From NCBI GenBank assembly GCA_963277665.1, contig OY728119.1, positions 317,646,206 to 317,710,205 on the forward strand: 64,000 nucleotides of DNA. Reading direction: 5' to 3'. Both the position numbers and the translations under genes were made by a program. Numbering within the stretch: the stretch's first letter is position 1; every line of letters starts with the position of its first letter. Shown in pieces: positions 31,811 through 45,493 of this stretch. The stretch is from Viscum album. Taxonomy: Eukaryota; Streptophyta; Magnoliopsida; Santalales; Viscaceae. The notes below the pieces were generated by a model, which worked only from the letters and a program-made list of their open reading frames with translations, had not been told where the DNA came from and did not search any database.

Positions 31811-32514
31811 TAATATAATGACCAAGGATTTTCATACATATATATTACATCATTTTTATGAATATTAATTACATTAAAAAACATGCACCTGAGGACTGTA
31901 ATAGTTTAGTGTGTTTAGAAAATTAGAAACATAGTCATATAACTCAGTGAAATATATTAAATGTATCCCATAGAGATAATCCACTTCAGTACTCTTACAT
32001 AAAACCTTTCTTCCTAAACTATGAAAAGGAACCATAAGAAAATATGAGCTCAAATACTTTGTAAGGTTAAGTAAAGGAGATATGTAAGCATAACACAAAC
32101 CTAAGGGTATGAATACATTATCATAACATTATAAGACCATTCCATACTATCAAAGATCATAATCTTGAGTCATTACATAAATCTTGGTTGTCATAAGACA
32201 TGAATCATAAAGGAATCAAAGAACATAATCCAATTTTTTCATAACATAGGTATAAGACATGAAATTTTGGAAAAAGAAAATAAACATATAAAATGCTTTC
32301 CATAGTATTCAAGGCCCACTTACAAATCTATCTTAGTGGATTTGTTTCACTCCATAAACTATCTTTGTAGTCAAGGTTCACTCCCAAGAACATCTTAGAA
32401 AAAAAATTCCCTTACTGAACTAGGTTCACTCTCCATTCTAGCCATGTATATCTCATGAGATATACATATTTACCAAATGAATTAGGGAAATATATGGGTA
32501 TAACCATCATGTGA

Positions 32515-32745
32515 GATATAACGGGCTCAAATGACACTACATGGGCCACCTCATCACATAAAATGTAATGAGATTACCTGATGCTATCTGGGCCACCCCA
32601 TCGTATAAGCAGTAATAAGCCTACCTAGTATTATCTGGGCCACCCCATCATATAAGATATAACAGGATTACCTAGTGTTATATATTCCACCCCATAATAT
32701 ATACTGTAACAAGATTACTAGGTTCTATTTGGGAAACCCCATCAT
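32515..32745. repeat. 47-bp tandem repeat in gypsy-2 right LTR (about 5 units)
   Basis: The landmark CTATCTGGGCCACCCCATC recurs near 32538, 32584, 32630, 32678 and 32724. It is the counterpart of the array at 27200-27435. Confidence 0.85.
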
Positions 32746-34299
32746 ATAAGCAACATCTAAGAACTACGATGTGAATAAAGTACACAGATCTTATATATTA
32801 TCATAAAAACTCATAAACACGATCATTATTATTTCATAACATAATCAATCCATGGAAAATAAATGGGTTCCCTATCAATATATTTGAAACATGATCAAAC
32901 CATGGAAAAGAAATGGGTTTCATAACAATATCTTTGAAACATGATTGAATTATGAAAAATAAATTGGTTCCAAAAACATCACGCCATCAAAACATAAACC
33001 ATTCAAATAAAGAATAAGAATACTATCCTTGGATTATATCACACAAAATGAATTGTTTACACCAAAATATGTCATCATAGATGGAAAATAATTTTTAAAT
33101 TATCATTTAAAACATTTATTTAGGAAAATATACTTTCCACTTTGAAAAATGATTTCTTTAAACATAAATTTTTTTGAAAACCTTTTTCTTTGAAAATAAC
33201 CGTTAAAAAATATAAAAAATGATTTGAAAATAATTTATTTTTTTTAAATTATAATTTTTTTAATATCCTTTTCCTTGAAAATGAGATTAAAATACCATTA
33301 AAAAAATTAAAAACAATTTTAGAAAATGTGGTTTTGGAAGAAAATATATTTCCAACAAAAGAGAGAAATAGAGTCATATTTTATTAAAAAATATTTCTTA
33401 ATTATGATAAGAACCAAAGTGTGTAAAATCGGTAACTTTACTTGAAAATATCATGAATTAATAGAGGATAATAAAATAAATTTTAATTATTGATATATAG
33501 ATCTTAATATTTTATCATTGGAAGCATAATCACAAACAATCTCGATAAACAATGAGATTGTAATGTAAAATCATTACCACTTTGGTAACCTTGAATCATA
33601 ATCCAAATAAAGGAACAAAATAAAATGGAACATAAAATATCATGATTATGGATAAATTTATGATATTAAATATAAAATGGGATGTATATATACCTTGTGA
33701 TATAATATAGGATCATGTCATGACATATGTCTCAACGAAAAAAAATTGAGACAAAAATCCTTTACTGATTTGGTAACATTTGAATCGTAAACCCCATGAA
33801 AGAGAGATCATAAAATGGATGTTTAAATAAAAATAAATTTTAGGATAATAATCATAAAATAAATTAATGGTAAGTATATAAAATACATAAAAGAAATAGG
33901 TGGTGAATATGACATGCGTCTCACAGAAGTAAAAAGTGAGACGGAAATCCATTACCTTAAGTCTTGAATTCCTTCATACACATTCAAAAAGACTATATAA
34001 TAAATATATGTTTATTATAAATATTTCATATAACCATATTAATATATATCATACCATATATTATTTCACTATGACTTTATATTACCCTTCTATTAACAAT
34101 TCCACGTTAAAGTTACATTTTGGGTAATAACCGCTTTGTTTTTTGTTTATGTTTTGACTTGTTATTTTTGGTCCTATTAATTTTATCACAATTTAATAAT
34201 TTATAGAATATAAAAAATTATATAAATATAATATATATTCAGTATATATTTATTTTTAATAATATTTAAATAATATAAATAGGAAATTAAATACACTAT

Positions 34300-34373
34300 T
34301 AATAGAAATGGTTGGCCGTACGTAAGCATGAACACTGTTTCCATTTTCTCATCGTATTGAAAGTAAGAAAATT

Positions 34374-34408
<35 letters not shown>

Positions 34409-34740
34409 TTTTAAGTATCATTATTATTTCATATATATTACATATTTATATTAAATCCATCCTTAATACATTCCATGTAAAGCGTAATGAATCACATCAC
34501 TTCACGAGGCGATAATCTGCCGTACATATGAACAACGTTATCATATTCTCACAAAATAGAAAGAATAAATATATTTGTTATATAATAACTAAATAAGAAT
34601 AAATAAATCATAAAAATACTAAATATCATATATAAATACCATTTCCACCATTATTTCCAACCTTAAGAGGTGGTAATGAAAAAACGAATGACATCGGTTT
34701 GCGAAGCGGTAGTTTGCTAAACACACGAATGGCGATTTCA
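34300..34740 (-). repeat. Leader repeat units, gypsy-2 right LTR
   Basis: Cores GGTTGGCCGTACGTAAGCAT (34310), GCGATAATCTGCCGTACATA (34508) and GAAGCGGTAGTTTGCTAAAC (34700), spaced about 190 bp. They lie about 380-765 bp downstream of the decayed TATA box. Confidence 0.7.
34375..34407. repeat. (AT)n microsatellite
   Basis: About 14 uninterrupted AT dinucleotides between two leader cores of gypsy-2. Local slippage product. Confidence 0.9.
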
Positions 34741-35801
34741 TAACCCATTTGATGGATGTGTGTGTGGTTGTAGGCCATAACTATAACATAAAAAATCTTA
34801 GTATATTTAATATATTTATGGTTTTATATAAACATTATATAAATATAATTTTAGGTGTTTGAGGAATAAATAAAACAAAAATGTTTGTTGATGAACATTA
34901 CCTCTTCTTCAGGCATCTCTTTTTGGTTTTCACCAAAGGAATTCCTTAGTTGTATTAGGCCCAAATTAAGGATTATATGACTATAGGAGTGATTATGGGA
35001 AGTTGTTTTTTTCAGGTTTGTGTCAATCCAAATGGCTTGAGAGGTGTGTAAAAGTAAGAGGAGTGAATTCTATTTTATGACGGAGGAGGAGTGACATTCT
35101 TATAAATACCCAAAAGTATTCATTATTGAGAGGTCTCCCTTACATAATGTGACTTAAAAATAGTAAAATAACTTAGTTTATTGATTATTTCATCGATAAA
35201 TACCTCCACCACACAAAATAAATTCATTTTTTATAAAGTTATTCCTTAGTCTTTAAGTTTACTAAATTTTGTCTTTATAGTTTTTACCAAGGTAAATTGT
35301 ATCTTTTCATTTACCTAGGTATTGTATACATTAAGGTTATAATTAAAAAATTAATTATTAGATAATTTAGAATCAATAGTTTAAAATATTAAGTCAAATT
35401 CATTAAATAAAAATTCTATATGTGTTTAAAATTAATTTTAATACAAACTCATGTAATGATGAAAACTTCTTTTTAACATTAATATTGTTAATTAATTTTA
35501 ACTTATTTCACTAATAGTTATGGTAAATAATTTATTTTAACATATTATAAAACATAAATTATTATTATTATTCAAAATATGGAATCCTTTTTTCTAAATT
35601 CCATTCACACATGTCGTAGAAATTAATTTAAAATTAATCATGCAGACGCGACGAGTAAGTAGAGTTTTAAAGTGAAAATGTTCAAATGTTTACAAAGTTT
35701 TTATATAAAATTTTAATATGAAATTGATTCCAATAAACAAAATTGAATTAATATATGTATTATAAATCTATTTATACTTTAAAACCAATTTAAGATATAA
35801 T

Positions 35802-35806
35802 TTGAC
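35802..35806. repeat. Target duplication TTGAC of gypsy-3 (left copy)
   Basis: TTGAC here and TTAAC at 45489-45493 differ at one base, consistent with an aged 5-bp duplication. Confidence 0.75.
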
Positions 35807-37159
35807 TATAACACCCCTAAATTGTAAAATAAGAACCTTATATTCGATTGCATGTATGATACATGATATCAAGCGCATAAGGGGATATAATACCATGAAA
35901 ATTTAAAATATATTTACAATTTTAAAAGATTTTATATATTCTATATTTTTTTAATTCACTATACACTGAGTTACCTTACGTTACATGCAAGAGAGACTTT
36001 CTTCGAAAGCATACATTACACACAAGACCAAGTTTTAACCATATATTATTAAAATATTATTATTTAATATAATAAGACTTAACCTTGCTGTTAAATTAGA
36101 ATTTATTAATATTATTAAATAAATTATTAAATATATATTTTTAAAATAATATAATATTAATTTATAGGTAAAAAATTAATTTTAAATGAATATAGGAACC
36201 AATTGAATATAGACAGAATGTTTTTATATAAAACCATTTTTATACTCACAAAGTTGTTTTATCCTAATAAATTAAAGTAATAACAATTTTTGAGTTATTT
36301 TAATGAAATATATATGTTATATATTCAATATTTTTTTTGTTAATCCCATGGATTTTATAAGCATAAGATCACAACAAACCTAATTTTATGCATAAAATAC
36401 TATATTTTTATTAACACATTTTACCGCCTTTTAATAGAGAACCCATTTTAAATCTTAATTTTGAAACTTTAATTGATTTAATATTTAAAAATAAAATTTT
36501 CTTTGAAATAGAAGAATAATAATTATGTTAGGGTTAATTTGTGATGTTTTTTCTGAAACATTTCATTTTTTAATGAATAGTTAACAATACTGCATTTTAG
36601 TTCAAAACTAATTTTTCATCTGATTCATTTATAAAGTTAAATTATAATTGTAATTGGTTTTAAAGTTTAATTATATTATATTTTTATCAATTAATACAAT
36701 TTAATCAATTAGGATCAATTTCAATTTTATATTTAATGTAAAAAACTTATCAAACTTCTGGATGTTTTTACTTTAAAAACCCATATCGTCATCCCGCCCA
36801 CATGGATTTTAAATTAATTTCTATCACTTATGTGATTTTAATTTGAAAAAATTAATTCCATAATTGTAATAATCAAAATTTATAATTCCTAATAAGGCCA
36901 AATTTTTTTTACCAAAAAGATTAGTGAAAGCGATTAAAATTAATTACAACGATTAAGGTTAAATTAAGCTTAATAAGAGACTAAACCTTAATATTAAAGC
37001 CTAAAACGACCTATAAACTTGTAAAAAGGCCATTTTATGGCACTATATCGACCATATACTCTATTGGATTGAATTGGTTCCATTATTGGATCCACATTCA
37101 ACATTAAAAACATGCATGGAATTCCCTTGTCAAAATATTACAAGAGGGCCACTCCTTCA

Positions 37160-37169
37160 CTATAAAAGG
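37160..37169 (+). promoter_or_regulatory. TATA box of gypsy-3 5' LTR
   Basis: CTATAAAAGG, the same position and form as in gypsy-1. In the right LTR the box has decayed (ATTATAGAAG near 43384). Confidence 0.65.
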
Positions 37170-37504
37170 TCACCACTTCTTCTCATTCCTCACACATATC
37201 AAACCAATTAAGTTTTACCAGGATATAAAAAAATAGCTTCCAAAAATCCTTAACCTTGACCGTGAATCCTACCTTTGTGCATAAATCTTTCTAAGGAATC
37301 CTTTTGGTATGAACCAAAAGAAGTTACCTAATTAAGAGGTAACGTCTTCTCTCAATATTTTTAGTTTCATTTACATTATCCACTCACTATATTATTATTA
37401 TTATATGATTAAATAAAAAAAATAGTATCCTAAATATATTAATATGTTTTTAAGTTAATATTTATATCTAAACTTACACAAACCTCCATCTAATGGGTAA
37501 CAAA

Positions 37505-37935
37505 CATACTATTTCTGTGTATAGTGAACTACTACCTCACGAAACTATGATTGTTCATTTTTCCTTCACCACATATAATGGTGGGTATTATGATGAACAA
37601 ACTATTTATATATTTTATATATGACATTTATAATGTATTTATTCTTTTTTATTTTTTATTTATAACATAACTTTATTATTTACATCTTGTATAAATACGA
37701 TAATTTCATTTGAGGAAGAGTGGACTACCACCCCCTAAAAGCAATATGAATCTTTTATGCCATACATGGAACACATAAAGGATGTTTTTAATAAAAATAT
37801 GTAACATATATAATATAGATATGATACTATAATTATAATATACATATGTATCATTTATCTTTCATTTTTTGTATGCGACAAAGAACTGAAAGTAGTGTTC
37901 ATGTGTATGTATGACCTACCGTCTCTATGAATGGT
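37505..37935 (+). repeat. Leader repeat units, gypsy-3 5' LTR
   Basis: Three cores: GTGTATAGTGAACTACTACC, AGAGTGGACTACCACCCCC and GTGTATGTATGACCTACCGT, spaced about 190 bp in AT-rich DNA. They begin about 350 bp after the TATA box. Confidence 0.7.
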
Positions 37936-39304
37936 ACATTTCATTCCTTATCTCCAAAAATTATAGATTATTATAAATACATATATAAAAGATATATATG
38001 ATATTAAAATCATATTTTAAATTATATATATAATGAAATAATGATATATTTAATAAGAAAAACAAATAACAAGTTAAAACATACTCAATAAAATTGGAAA
38101 TTAACACCTGAAATATTTAAAATAATGAAATGTTATTAAAAAATGGTTAATAAGATATTTTAAGAGGATAATATATGATATAATAAATATTATTATTTTT
38201 CTATTATAATTTATTAAAATATTTTAAACCACTACATAGGAGGATAAAGACCACTCTACAAAAGGAAGGTTAAGGTAAGGGATTTCATCTCAATTTACTT
38301 TACATTGAGAATTATTTTTGTTATGCACCAACTTAGATTTATTTAGTGTATATACTAACCTTTGAAAAGTTATATCATGAATATAATTATTCTCATGATA
38401 TTTTAAGTTTCATTTAATTCACCAGGAATTATTATTTAAATGTTTCAATGTGGTGTTGAACACATTGGAATGTTTAAATATTATTTTTCCTTGGGAATGT
38501 TTTATTGTCAAAAACCCTTGTGTTTAATTATCCTCCTCTGAGTTATTATTGATAAATCCATATTATTTATGGATATTTGATAAGTCACATTATTTATTTG
38601 ATATACGAGGAATTTTTTGGATTGGTATGACATGGGTGGGGCCTGGTTATTAATAGCCCCTTGATGCATCGGTAGTCTCATGAGACAAACCACATGTCCA
38701 AATCATATGGGTTGTTACAATACATGTTATAAATAGTCTTGTGAAAGGTCTTGACAGTAAAGGTACCATGTACCTAAGAAACATGGAATCCAATAATTAA
38801 TCATTTACCACATTTATATTTATTTATTATGCATCCATGAGATTTTTCATCTACATATATATGGATAAATTTCATTCTCATTTTATTGATTTATATGGAA
38901 TGATTTTTAGTTTCTTACCTTTCCATATTGATATTTCCTTATATAGTTATTTTAATGGCATGCGTTATCAATTATTTACCTTTATGTGTTAATTTATTCC
39001 TATTCATTCATTATTGATTCCGCTTTACTTACCATTACTGGTCATTTGAGCTCACCCTTATCATGTTTCTTATCCTAGGTTATGAAGAAGAGTATTTGAA
39101 TAAGTGTTCATAGATTTTATTTATTTCATTTTATTATATAGCATGTTTTATTCTATTTTCCAAATTTATTATGGGTATGATGTATGTAATATAGATTTCC
39201 AAGATTGCTAAACTAATTAGTCCTTTGGTATTTTATTCATTGTAATCATTCTAATGTAATAAAATAATGCATTAGATCTAGGATTTTGGGGTTGGGGCAT
39301 TACA

Positions 39305-39320
39305 ATTGGTATTATAGGAA
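39305..39320 (+). other. Primer-binding site of gypsy-3
   Basis: ATTGGTATTATAGGAAG follows the LTR end. TGGTAT matches the initiator tRNA-Met complement and the rest has drifted (TGGTATCAGAGC expected). Confidence 0.7.
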
Positions 39321-39989
39321 GTTTAGAAGCAACCTTGGAAACTAGATTTAGAAAACATAGATTAGGGAGAAAACCCTATGATAGACATTGAGGATAAGTA
39401 TACAATATCATCCTATAATTTTGGCAAGGTAATGATTATGTGGGTATTCCTAGTAATGCATCTCTATCTATATATTACAAGTGGATATGGTTCTGGAACA
39501 GATATACATAGAAGTAATAACTCTAACAAGGTGTTCCAATCCTAACTCTGGGTAACTTGGTACATGACAAGGTACCCTACCACGCACCTGGTTTGAAACT
39601 AATAGGGGATACACTTAGGATAATTCAAATTTTATTTACCTACCATTATGAAGGATTTAAGAGTAAATAATTTCCAAAAGTAACCAAAGTTAACGATTCT
39701 AGGATTCATGATGAATACATTTATGTTATGTGTTATACCATATTTAGAGTTATACATAGTTCATAACTTTATGAGATAATCTAATGTATGCCATTTTTTA
39801 GAAATGGTGCCTGGAAGGATGAACGATATCAATACCCATGAAAAATGAAGAGATTTCCCACATGAGAAAACCAATATGGATGGTATTGGAACTGAGAAAA
39901 TTATAGACATATTTGGGTATCTTAGTCAGGTTATGAAAAATAATCTTGCACGAATAGAGAAACCTATTTCATGAAGATAATATCCTATA
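39321..39989 (+). other. Gypsy-3 leader between primer-binding site and gag
   Basis: Corresponds to the gypsy-1 and -2 leaders in inverse orientation. No open frame of note. Confidence 0.5.
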
Positions 39990-40790
39990 CTGGATCACTT
40001 TATGTGGTAGGAGCCCCCATCATTTAGTGGGACTACTAATCTAATTGTCATTGATAAATTGATTAAGTATCTGGAGAAGATATTTAAGGCCTTAGAATAT
40101 AGAATCTTTTTTTACACTTGTGGTCTATTGTCTCCAAGGTGATACTAATAAATGGCAGTATTTGATATAGAATAATTGGGAGGAAGAAGAAATAGAGTTC
40201 ATGGGATGGATAGAATTTAAGGATACATTATTAGATAAATACTTCCCTCATGATCAATAAATTGAGATGAAAATGATGTTCCTTGGCTTAAAGAAAAAGG
40301 ATTAAGATATTGTTGTAGATTATGAAGCTACCTTTACAAGGTTATCTAGGTATGCTATGGATTATATACACAACACAAAGTACAAGATCAACCACTTATT
40401 TGAAAGACTTAATCCAAGTATTCTAAGTGTGCTACTACCTAAAAATGTTTCTTCATATGAAGAGATATTTTTATGTGCCATAAAAATAGAGTATGAATTC
40501 TCGAGATCTTATGTATTCAAGGGAAACCAAGAGAAGAAGAGGTCTTATGAACACTATGAAAAAGGGAATGAGTCAAAGAAGGTGAAGGGAAATAAAGATT
40601 TTCCAACTTGTGATAACTTTGGAAAAAATCACCTTGGTAAATGCTTGAAAGGATTGAGAGTTTTTTATATGTATGGGGAAAAAGGTCACCAGGGAAAATA
40701 ATGAAAAGGAAAGAATGAAAATACTAATATTAAATGTTACAACAACAAGGATATGGGGCACTAAGAAAATGAATTCCCCAAATGTCAAGG
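39990..40790 (+). pseudogene. Gypsy-3 gag, decayed
   Basis: Broken frames encode FSGTTNLIVIDKLIKYLEKI then FKALEYR, EIEFMGWIEFKDTLLDKYFP and YEATFTRLSRYAMDYIHNTK, which match the gypsy capsid domain (P--F-G---P--A--WL--IEKIF, W--FK--F--KYFP, Y---F--LSR-A). The open part at 40357-40701 (114 codons) continues into CDNFGKNHLGKC (first knuckle intact) and FYMYGEKGH (second knuckle, both Cys lost). CYNNKDMGH near 40736 is a degraded third. Capsid parts missing from gypsy-1 survive here. Confidence 0.85.
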
Positions 40791-42008
40791 GAATATACCT
40801 TCAAAGAAGCTAAGGGATCATGATCAAGAATATATTATTGATACAAATGAAGTGGAATGATTAATATAATTCTATATTTGGACCCAAGAAATATTTTTTG
40901 AAAGTATTTTTTTATGATGTTCTCATCATATAATTTATGAAATATGTAAGGATTTTACTGTAGTACTTTTTCAATAAAGACTTGAGATCATATGCTTAAT
41001 GGTACCAAAAAAGTTATTTAAAAGAAAGTTAATTTTTTAGAAACCACATGATTAAGGGAAGGACAAACCTTAATATTTTCTTGATGTTGAGATAATGGTG
41101 AAGAAATGATTGATTTGGATAAGTGATGACTACCTTGGAACTGATTAATGACTTGTAGACAAGTGGTCTATGATATCATTGATGAAGTTTAAAACAATTT
41201 TTGATTTAAGGAATATATACAATAACATGTGTATTAGTTAAGGAATAATGAAGAATGCATGTTTTTAATAAGGTTTTATGGTAATTTGATTTATTACCAT
41301 ATTTTAAGAGGACACATGATGAAGTTATTCATATGTTTGGAATGTGAAAATTTTAAAATTATTTATGTTGATTAAAGGCTAATGATAAGTTAATTTTGAA
41401 AATATAGTGACTCTCATTCAGAAGTGATTGGATCATAATCTGTTGGAAAAGTTAACCATTTATAAAATGGTTTAATATGATCATTGGATGAGATTTTAGG
41501 GGTTAATGTATTACTTCACCATATGATGCATCATATACTAGAAGATGAAGTAGAAATAGTTCAAGGAATAATAAAATGAAAATATTATGTTTATAGAAAT
41601 TTATATTTACTTATATTCTTATAGAGTGTAATAAATCTTTATCTATAGAAAAAAATGGTTTCGAAACAAAAATGTTTTCCTATTAGCATCATTTTTGATG
41701 ATATCAATGACCTTTATTCACACCTATGGTTTATGGTTTTGTGGTCAACAACATTTATATGAACATGTTATCTATAACTCTCCATCAAAACTTTATTTTT
41801 TTAGTTTTTCTTCCATATCCATGTTTCCATTTCCCACCCATATTATACTACTAGGGAACTTAGTTACGTGACATGTTTACTTTTCTTTCTCTCTTATTAA
41901 TAATATGTGATATTAACACTTTTTATGATGTGGGTATTTGAATCAAAGTTTATTTTCAATCCCTAGATTACTGAAATTGATTTTAAATTGTGAGTATAAA
42001 ATTTAATT
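40791..42008 (+). other. Gypsy-3 internal region without pol
   Basis: 1.2 kb of AT-rich sequence between gag and the polypurine tract. No protease, RT, RNase H or integrase motif was found on either strand. Confidence 0.65.
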
Positions 42009-42021
42009 AAGGTGGGGAGAA
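42009..42021 (+). other. Polypurine tract of gypsy-3
   Basis: AAGGTGGGGAGAA immediately precedes the right LTR. Confidence 0.85.
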
Positions 42022-45000
42022 TATAACACCCCAAAATTCTAAAATAAGAACCTTACATTCAATAACGTACATGACACAAAACACTAAGAACATAAGGGTA
42101 TATAATACCATGATAATTTAAAATATATTTACTATTTTAAATAGATTTTATATATTATATATTTGGTAGTTTACTCATCACTGAGTTACCTCGTATTACA
42201 CATAAGAGATACTTTATTTGAAATCTTACATTACACTCAAGACCGAGTTTTAACCATATATTATTAAAATATTATTATTTAATATAATAAGACTTAACCA
42301 AGATTTTAAATTAGAAGTTATGAATATTATTAACTAAATCCTAAAATATATTTTTTATAATAATATATGATTAATTTATAGGTTAAACATTAATCAAAAA
42401 TGAATATAGGAACCAATTAAACATAGACGTAATGTTTTTATATAAAACCATTTTTATGCCCACAAAGCTATTTTATCCTAAAAAATTAAAGTAATAAAAA
42501 TTAGTGAATTATTTTAATGAAATATATATTTTATATATTATAAAAAATATTTTTGATGTTAATATCATGTATTTTATAAGCATGAGATCACAACAGACCC
42601 AATTTTATGCATAAAATATTATATTTTTATTAAGGCATTTTTACTGCGTTTTAATGGAGAACCTATTTTAAATAATAATTTTGAAACTTTAATTTATTTA
42701 ATATGTCAAAATAAACTAATTATTATAAATAAAAATATAATAATTATGTTAGGGTTAATTTTTGATGTTTTTCTGAAACATTTCATTTTTTAATGAATAG
42801 TTAAAAACACTGCATTTTAGTTCAAAACTGATTTTTCATCTGATTTATTTATAAGGTTAAATTATAATTTTAATTAGTTTTAAAGTTTAATAAGATTATA
42901 TTTTTATCAATAAATACAATATAGGTAACCAGGATCAATTTCAATTTTAAATTGAATGTAAAAAATTCTCAAACTTTTGGATGTTTTTACTTTAAAAACC
43001 CACATTGTCATCCCTCCCACGAGATGAATTTTAAATTAATTTCTACCACTTCTGTGATTAGAATTTATAAAAATAGATTAAATATTTTTAATCATAATAA
43101 TTTATAATACCTAATAATACCAATATTTTTTTTGACAAAAAATATTATTGAAAGTGATTAAAATTAATTACAACGATTAAGGGTAAATTAAGTTTAATAA
43201 GGGATTAAACCTTAATATTAAAGACTAAAATGACCTATAAAATTTTAAAAGGGAATTTTATGGACCTATATAAAACCTATCCTATCTTTTATTTAATTGG
43301 TTCTATTATTGGATCCACTTGAAACATGAAAAATGTGCATGAAATTCCCATGTCAAAATATTACAAGAGTGCCACTCATCCTCCATTATAGAAGACCGCC
43401 AATTCTCCTCATTCCTTACACCTCTAAAACCACTTAAGTTTATAAAATATCAGCCCAAATATATTCCCAACATCCCTAACCTGTACATTTAATCCTTACT
43501 TTGGGTAGAAATATTTCCAAGGAATCCTTTTGCTATAAACCAAAAGAATTTACCCGATTAGGAGGTAATGTCTTCCCTCAAGCTTTTTAGTTTCATTTCT
43601 ATTATAAACTCCCTATAATATTATTATTATATGATTGAAAAAAATTATCCTCAATATTCTAGGATATTTTTATGTTAATATTTATACCTACACTTACACA
43701 CACTTTCATCTAATGGGTAACAAACATATTGTTTTTGTGTACGACGAACTACTACCTCACAAAAAGATGATTGCTAATTTTTCATTTACCGCCTCTCATG
43801 GTGTCCATTATTATGGAAAATAAATTTATTTTTGTTATATCTGATATTTATAATGTATTTATGCATCTGTAATTTTTATTTATAACACAACTTTATTCTT
43901 TCAATCTCGTGTACATACGATAATTTTGTTTGAGGAAGTGTGGACTACCGCTCCCTCATTCATGCCACACATGGAACATATAAAGGATGGTTTTAATAAA
44001 CCTATGTAAAAAATATAATATAAATATGATACTGAAATTATAATATACATACGTATCATTTATATACTATTCTTTTAATAGAAAAAATAAATGAAAGTAG
44101 CGTTCATGCGTACGTACGACCTACCGTCTCCATGAATGATACATTGCATTTATTATCTCCATTTTTTTGATTATTATAAATACATATATACTGGATATAT
44201 ATTATACTAAAATAATGGTTTAAATTTATTATATTATGAAACCATGATATATTTAATAAAAAAAAAATAACAAGTAAAAATATACTCAGTAAACTAGGCC
44301 AGTAACTCCCGAAATAGTTAAAATAATGAAAGGTTATTAACAAACGGGTAATAAGATATTATAAGAGGATAATATATGATATCATAAATATTAATATGGT
44401 CATGTTATAAGTTAGTAATATATTTTAAACCATAGTATTTGAGGATAAATACCAGACAACAAAATAAAGGTTAAGGTAAGAGATTTTGTCTCAATTTACT
44501 TTCCATTGAGTCTTATTTCTTATGAACCAATTCACTTTTATTTGGTGTATATACTTCACTTTGATATTTTATATCATGAATATAACTATTCTCATGATAT
44601 TTTATGTTTCATTTAATTCACTGTGATTTATGATTTAAATGTTTCAATGTGGTATGGGACACATTGGAATGTTTAAATATTATCTTTCCTCAAGAACGAT
44701 TTAATGTCAAAAACTCTTGTTGTTACTTATCCTCCTATAAAATATTATTTATAAATCCATATTTTTTTGGTTATTTTAAAAGGAAAATTATTTATTTGAT
44801 ATACGGGTAATGATTTAGATTAGTAAAACATAGGTGGAGCCCGATTATTAATAACCCCTCGATGCATTTGTAGTCTCATGAGATGAATCACTTGGAAAAA
44901 TCCTCTAATGTTTTAAAACTTCTTATGAAAGGTCTTTATGTTAAAGGTACCATGTACCTAAGAAACATGACATCTAATAATTAAGCATTTACCTCATTTA

Positions 45001-45488
45001 GATTCAGTTATTATTAATTATTGATATTTTTCATTGATATATCTATGGATACATTTCATTCTCAGTTAATTGATTTAAATGGAATGAGTTTTAGTTTTTT
45101 ATCTTTCCATATTTATATTTACTTAAATAGTTATTTGAATGGCATGTGTTATCAATTATTTACCTTTCCATGTTAATTTATTCCTATTGATTCATTATTG
45201 ATTCTGCTTTACTCACCCTTTTTGAGAATTTAAGCTCATTATTATTATGTTTCTTCTCCCAGCTAATGAAGAAGAGATCACTAAATAAGAATTCATAGAT
45301 GTAGTTTATTTCATTTTTTTGTGTAGCATGTTTTATTCTATTTTCTCAATGTATTATGGGTATTAAGTATGTAATCTAGCTTTCCAAGACTGGTAAACTG
45401 ATCAGACCTTTGGGATTGGATTCCTTGTAATCATGCCAATTAATAAAATAATTCACCATCTTCAGGCTTCTAGGGTCGGGGCATTACA
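42022..45488 (+). repeat. Gypsy-3 3' LTR
   Basis: TATAACACCCCAAAATTC to GGGTCGGGGCATTACA, colinear with 35807-39304. Leader cores lie near 43737, 43915 and 44104. The last, GCGTACGTACGACCTACCGT, is the best preserved copy in this orientation. Confidence 0.9.
43725..44140 (+). repeat. Leader repeat units, gypsy-3 3' LTR
   Basis: Cores GTGTACGACGAACTACTACC, GTGTGGACTACCGCTCCC and GCGTACGTACGACCTACCGT, about 185 bp apart. Confidence 0.75.
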
Positions 45489-45493
45489 TTAAC

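Larger units (their letters stand above)
31811..35806 (-). repeat. Gypsy-2 5' LTR (right), first part
   Basis: Starts at TATAATGACCAAGGATTTTC and is colinear with the left LTR but without the SINE. It carries 47-bp repeats at 32515-32745, an (AT)n tract at 34378-34406 and leader cores at 34315, 34510 and 34700. A decayed TATA-like box (CATAAAATAG on the minus strand) lies near 35075. It is interrupted at 35806 by gypsy-3 and continues at 45494. Confidence 0.85.
35807..39304 (+). repeat. Gypsy-3 5' LTR
   Basis: TATAACACCCCTAAATTG to GGGGTTGGGGCATTACA. It contains a TATA box at 37160-37169, AAGAGGTAACG (donor-like) at about 37337, three leader cores at about 37515, 37700 and 37905, AAGGTAAGGGATTTCATCTC (38271), and CATTTGAGCTCACCCTTATC (39044), the inverse of the conserved block in the other gypsy LTRs. 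Confidence 0.9.
35807..45488 (+). mobile_element. Gypsy-3: gag-only LTR retrotransposon nested in the gypsy-2 LTR
   Basis: LTRs at 35807-39304 (3498 bp) and 42022-45488 (3467 bp) run from TATAACACCCC to GGGGCATTACA. The internal region of 2.7 kb has, in order, a primer-binding site, a decayed gag and a clear polypurine tract, all on the plus strand. Gypsy-2 LTR sequence resumes directly after 45493. No pol was recognised. It belongs to the same broad family as gypsy-1 and -2, but lies in the opposite direction. Confidence 0.9.
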
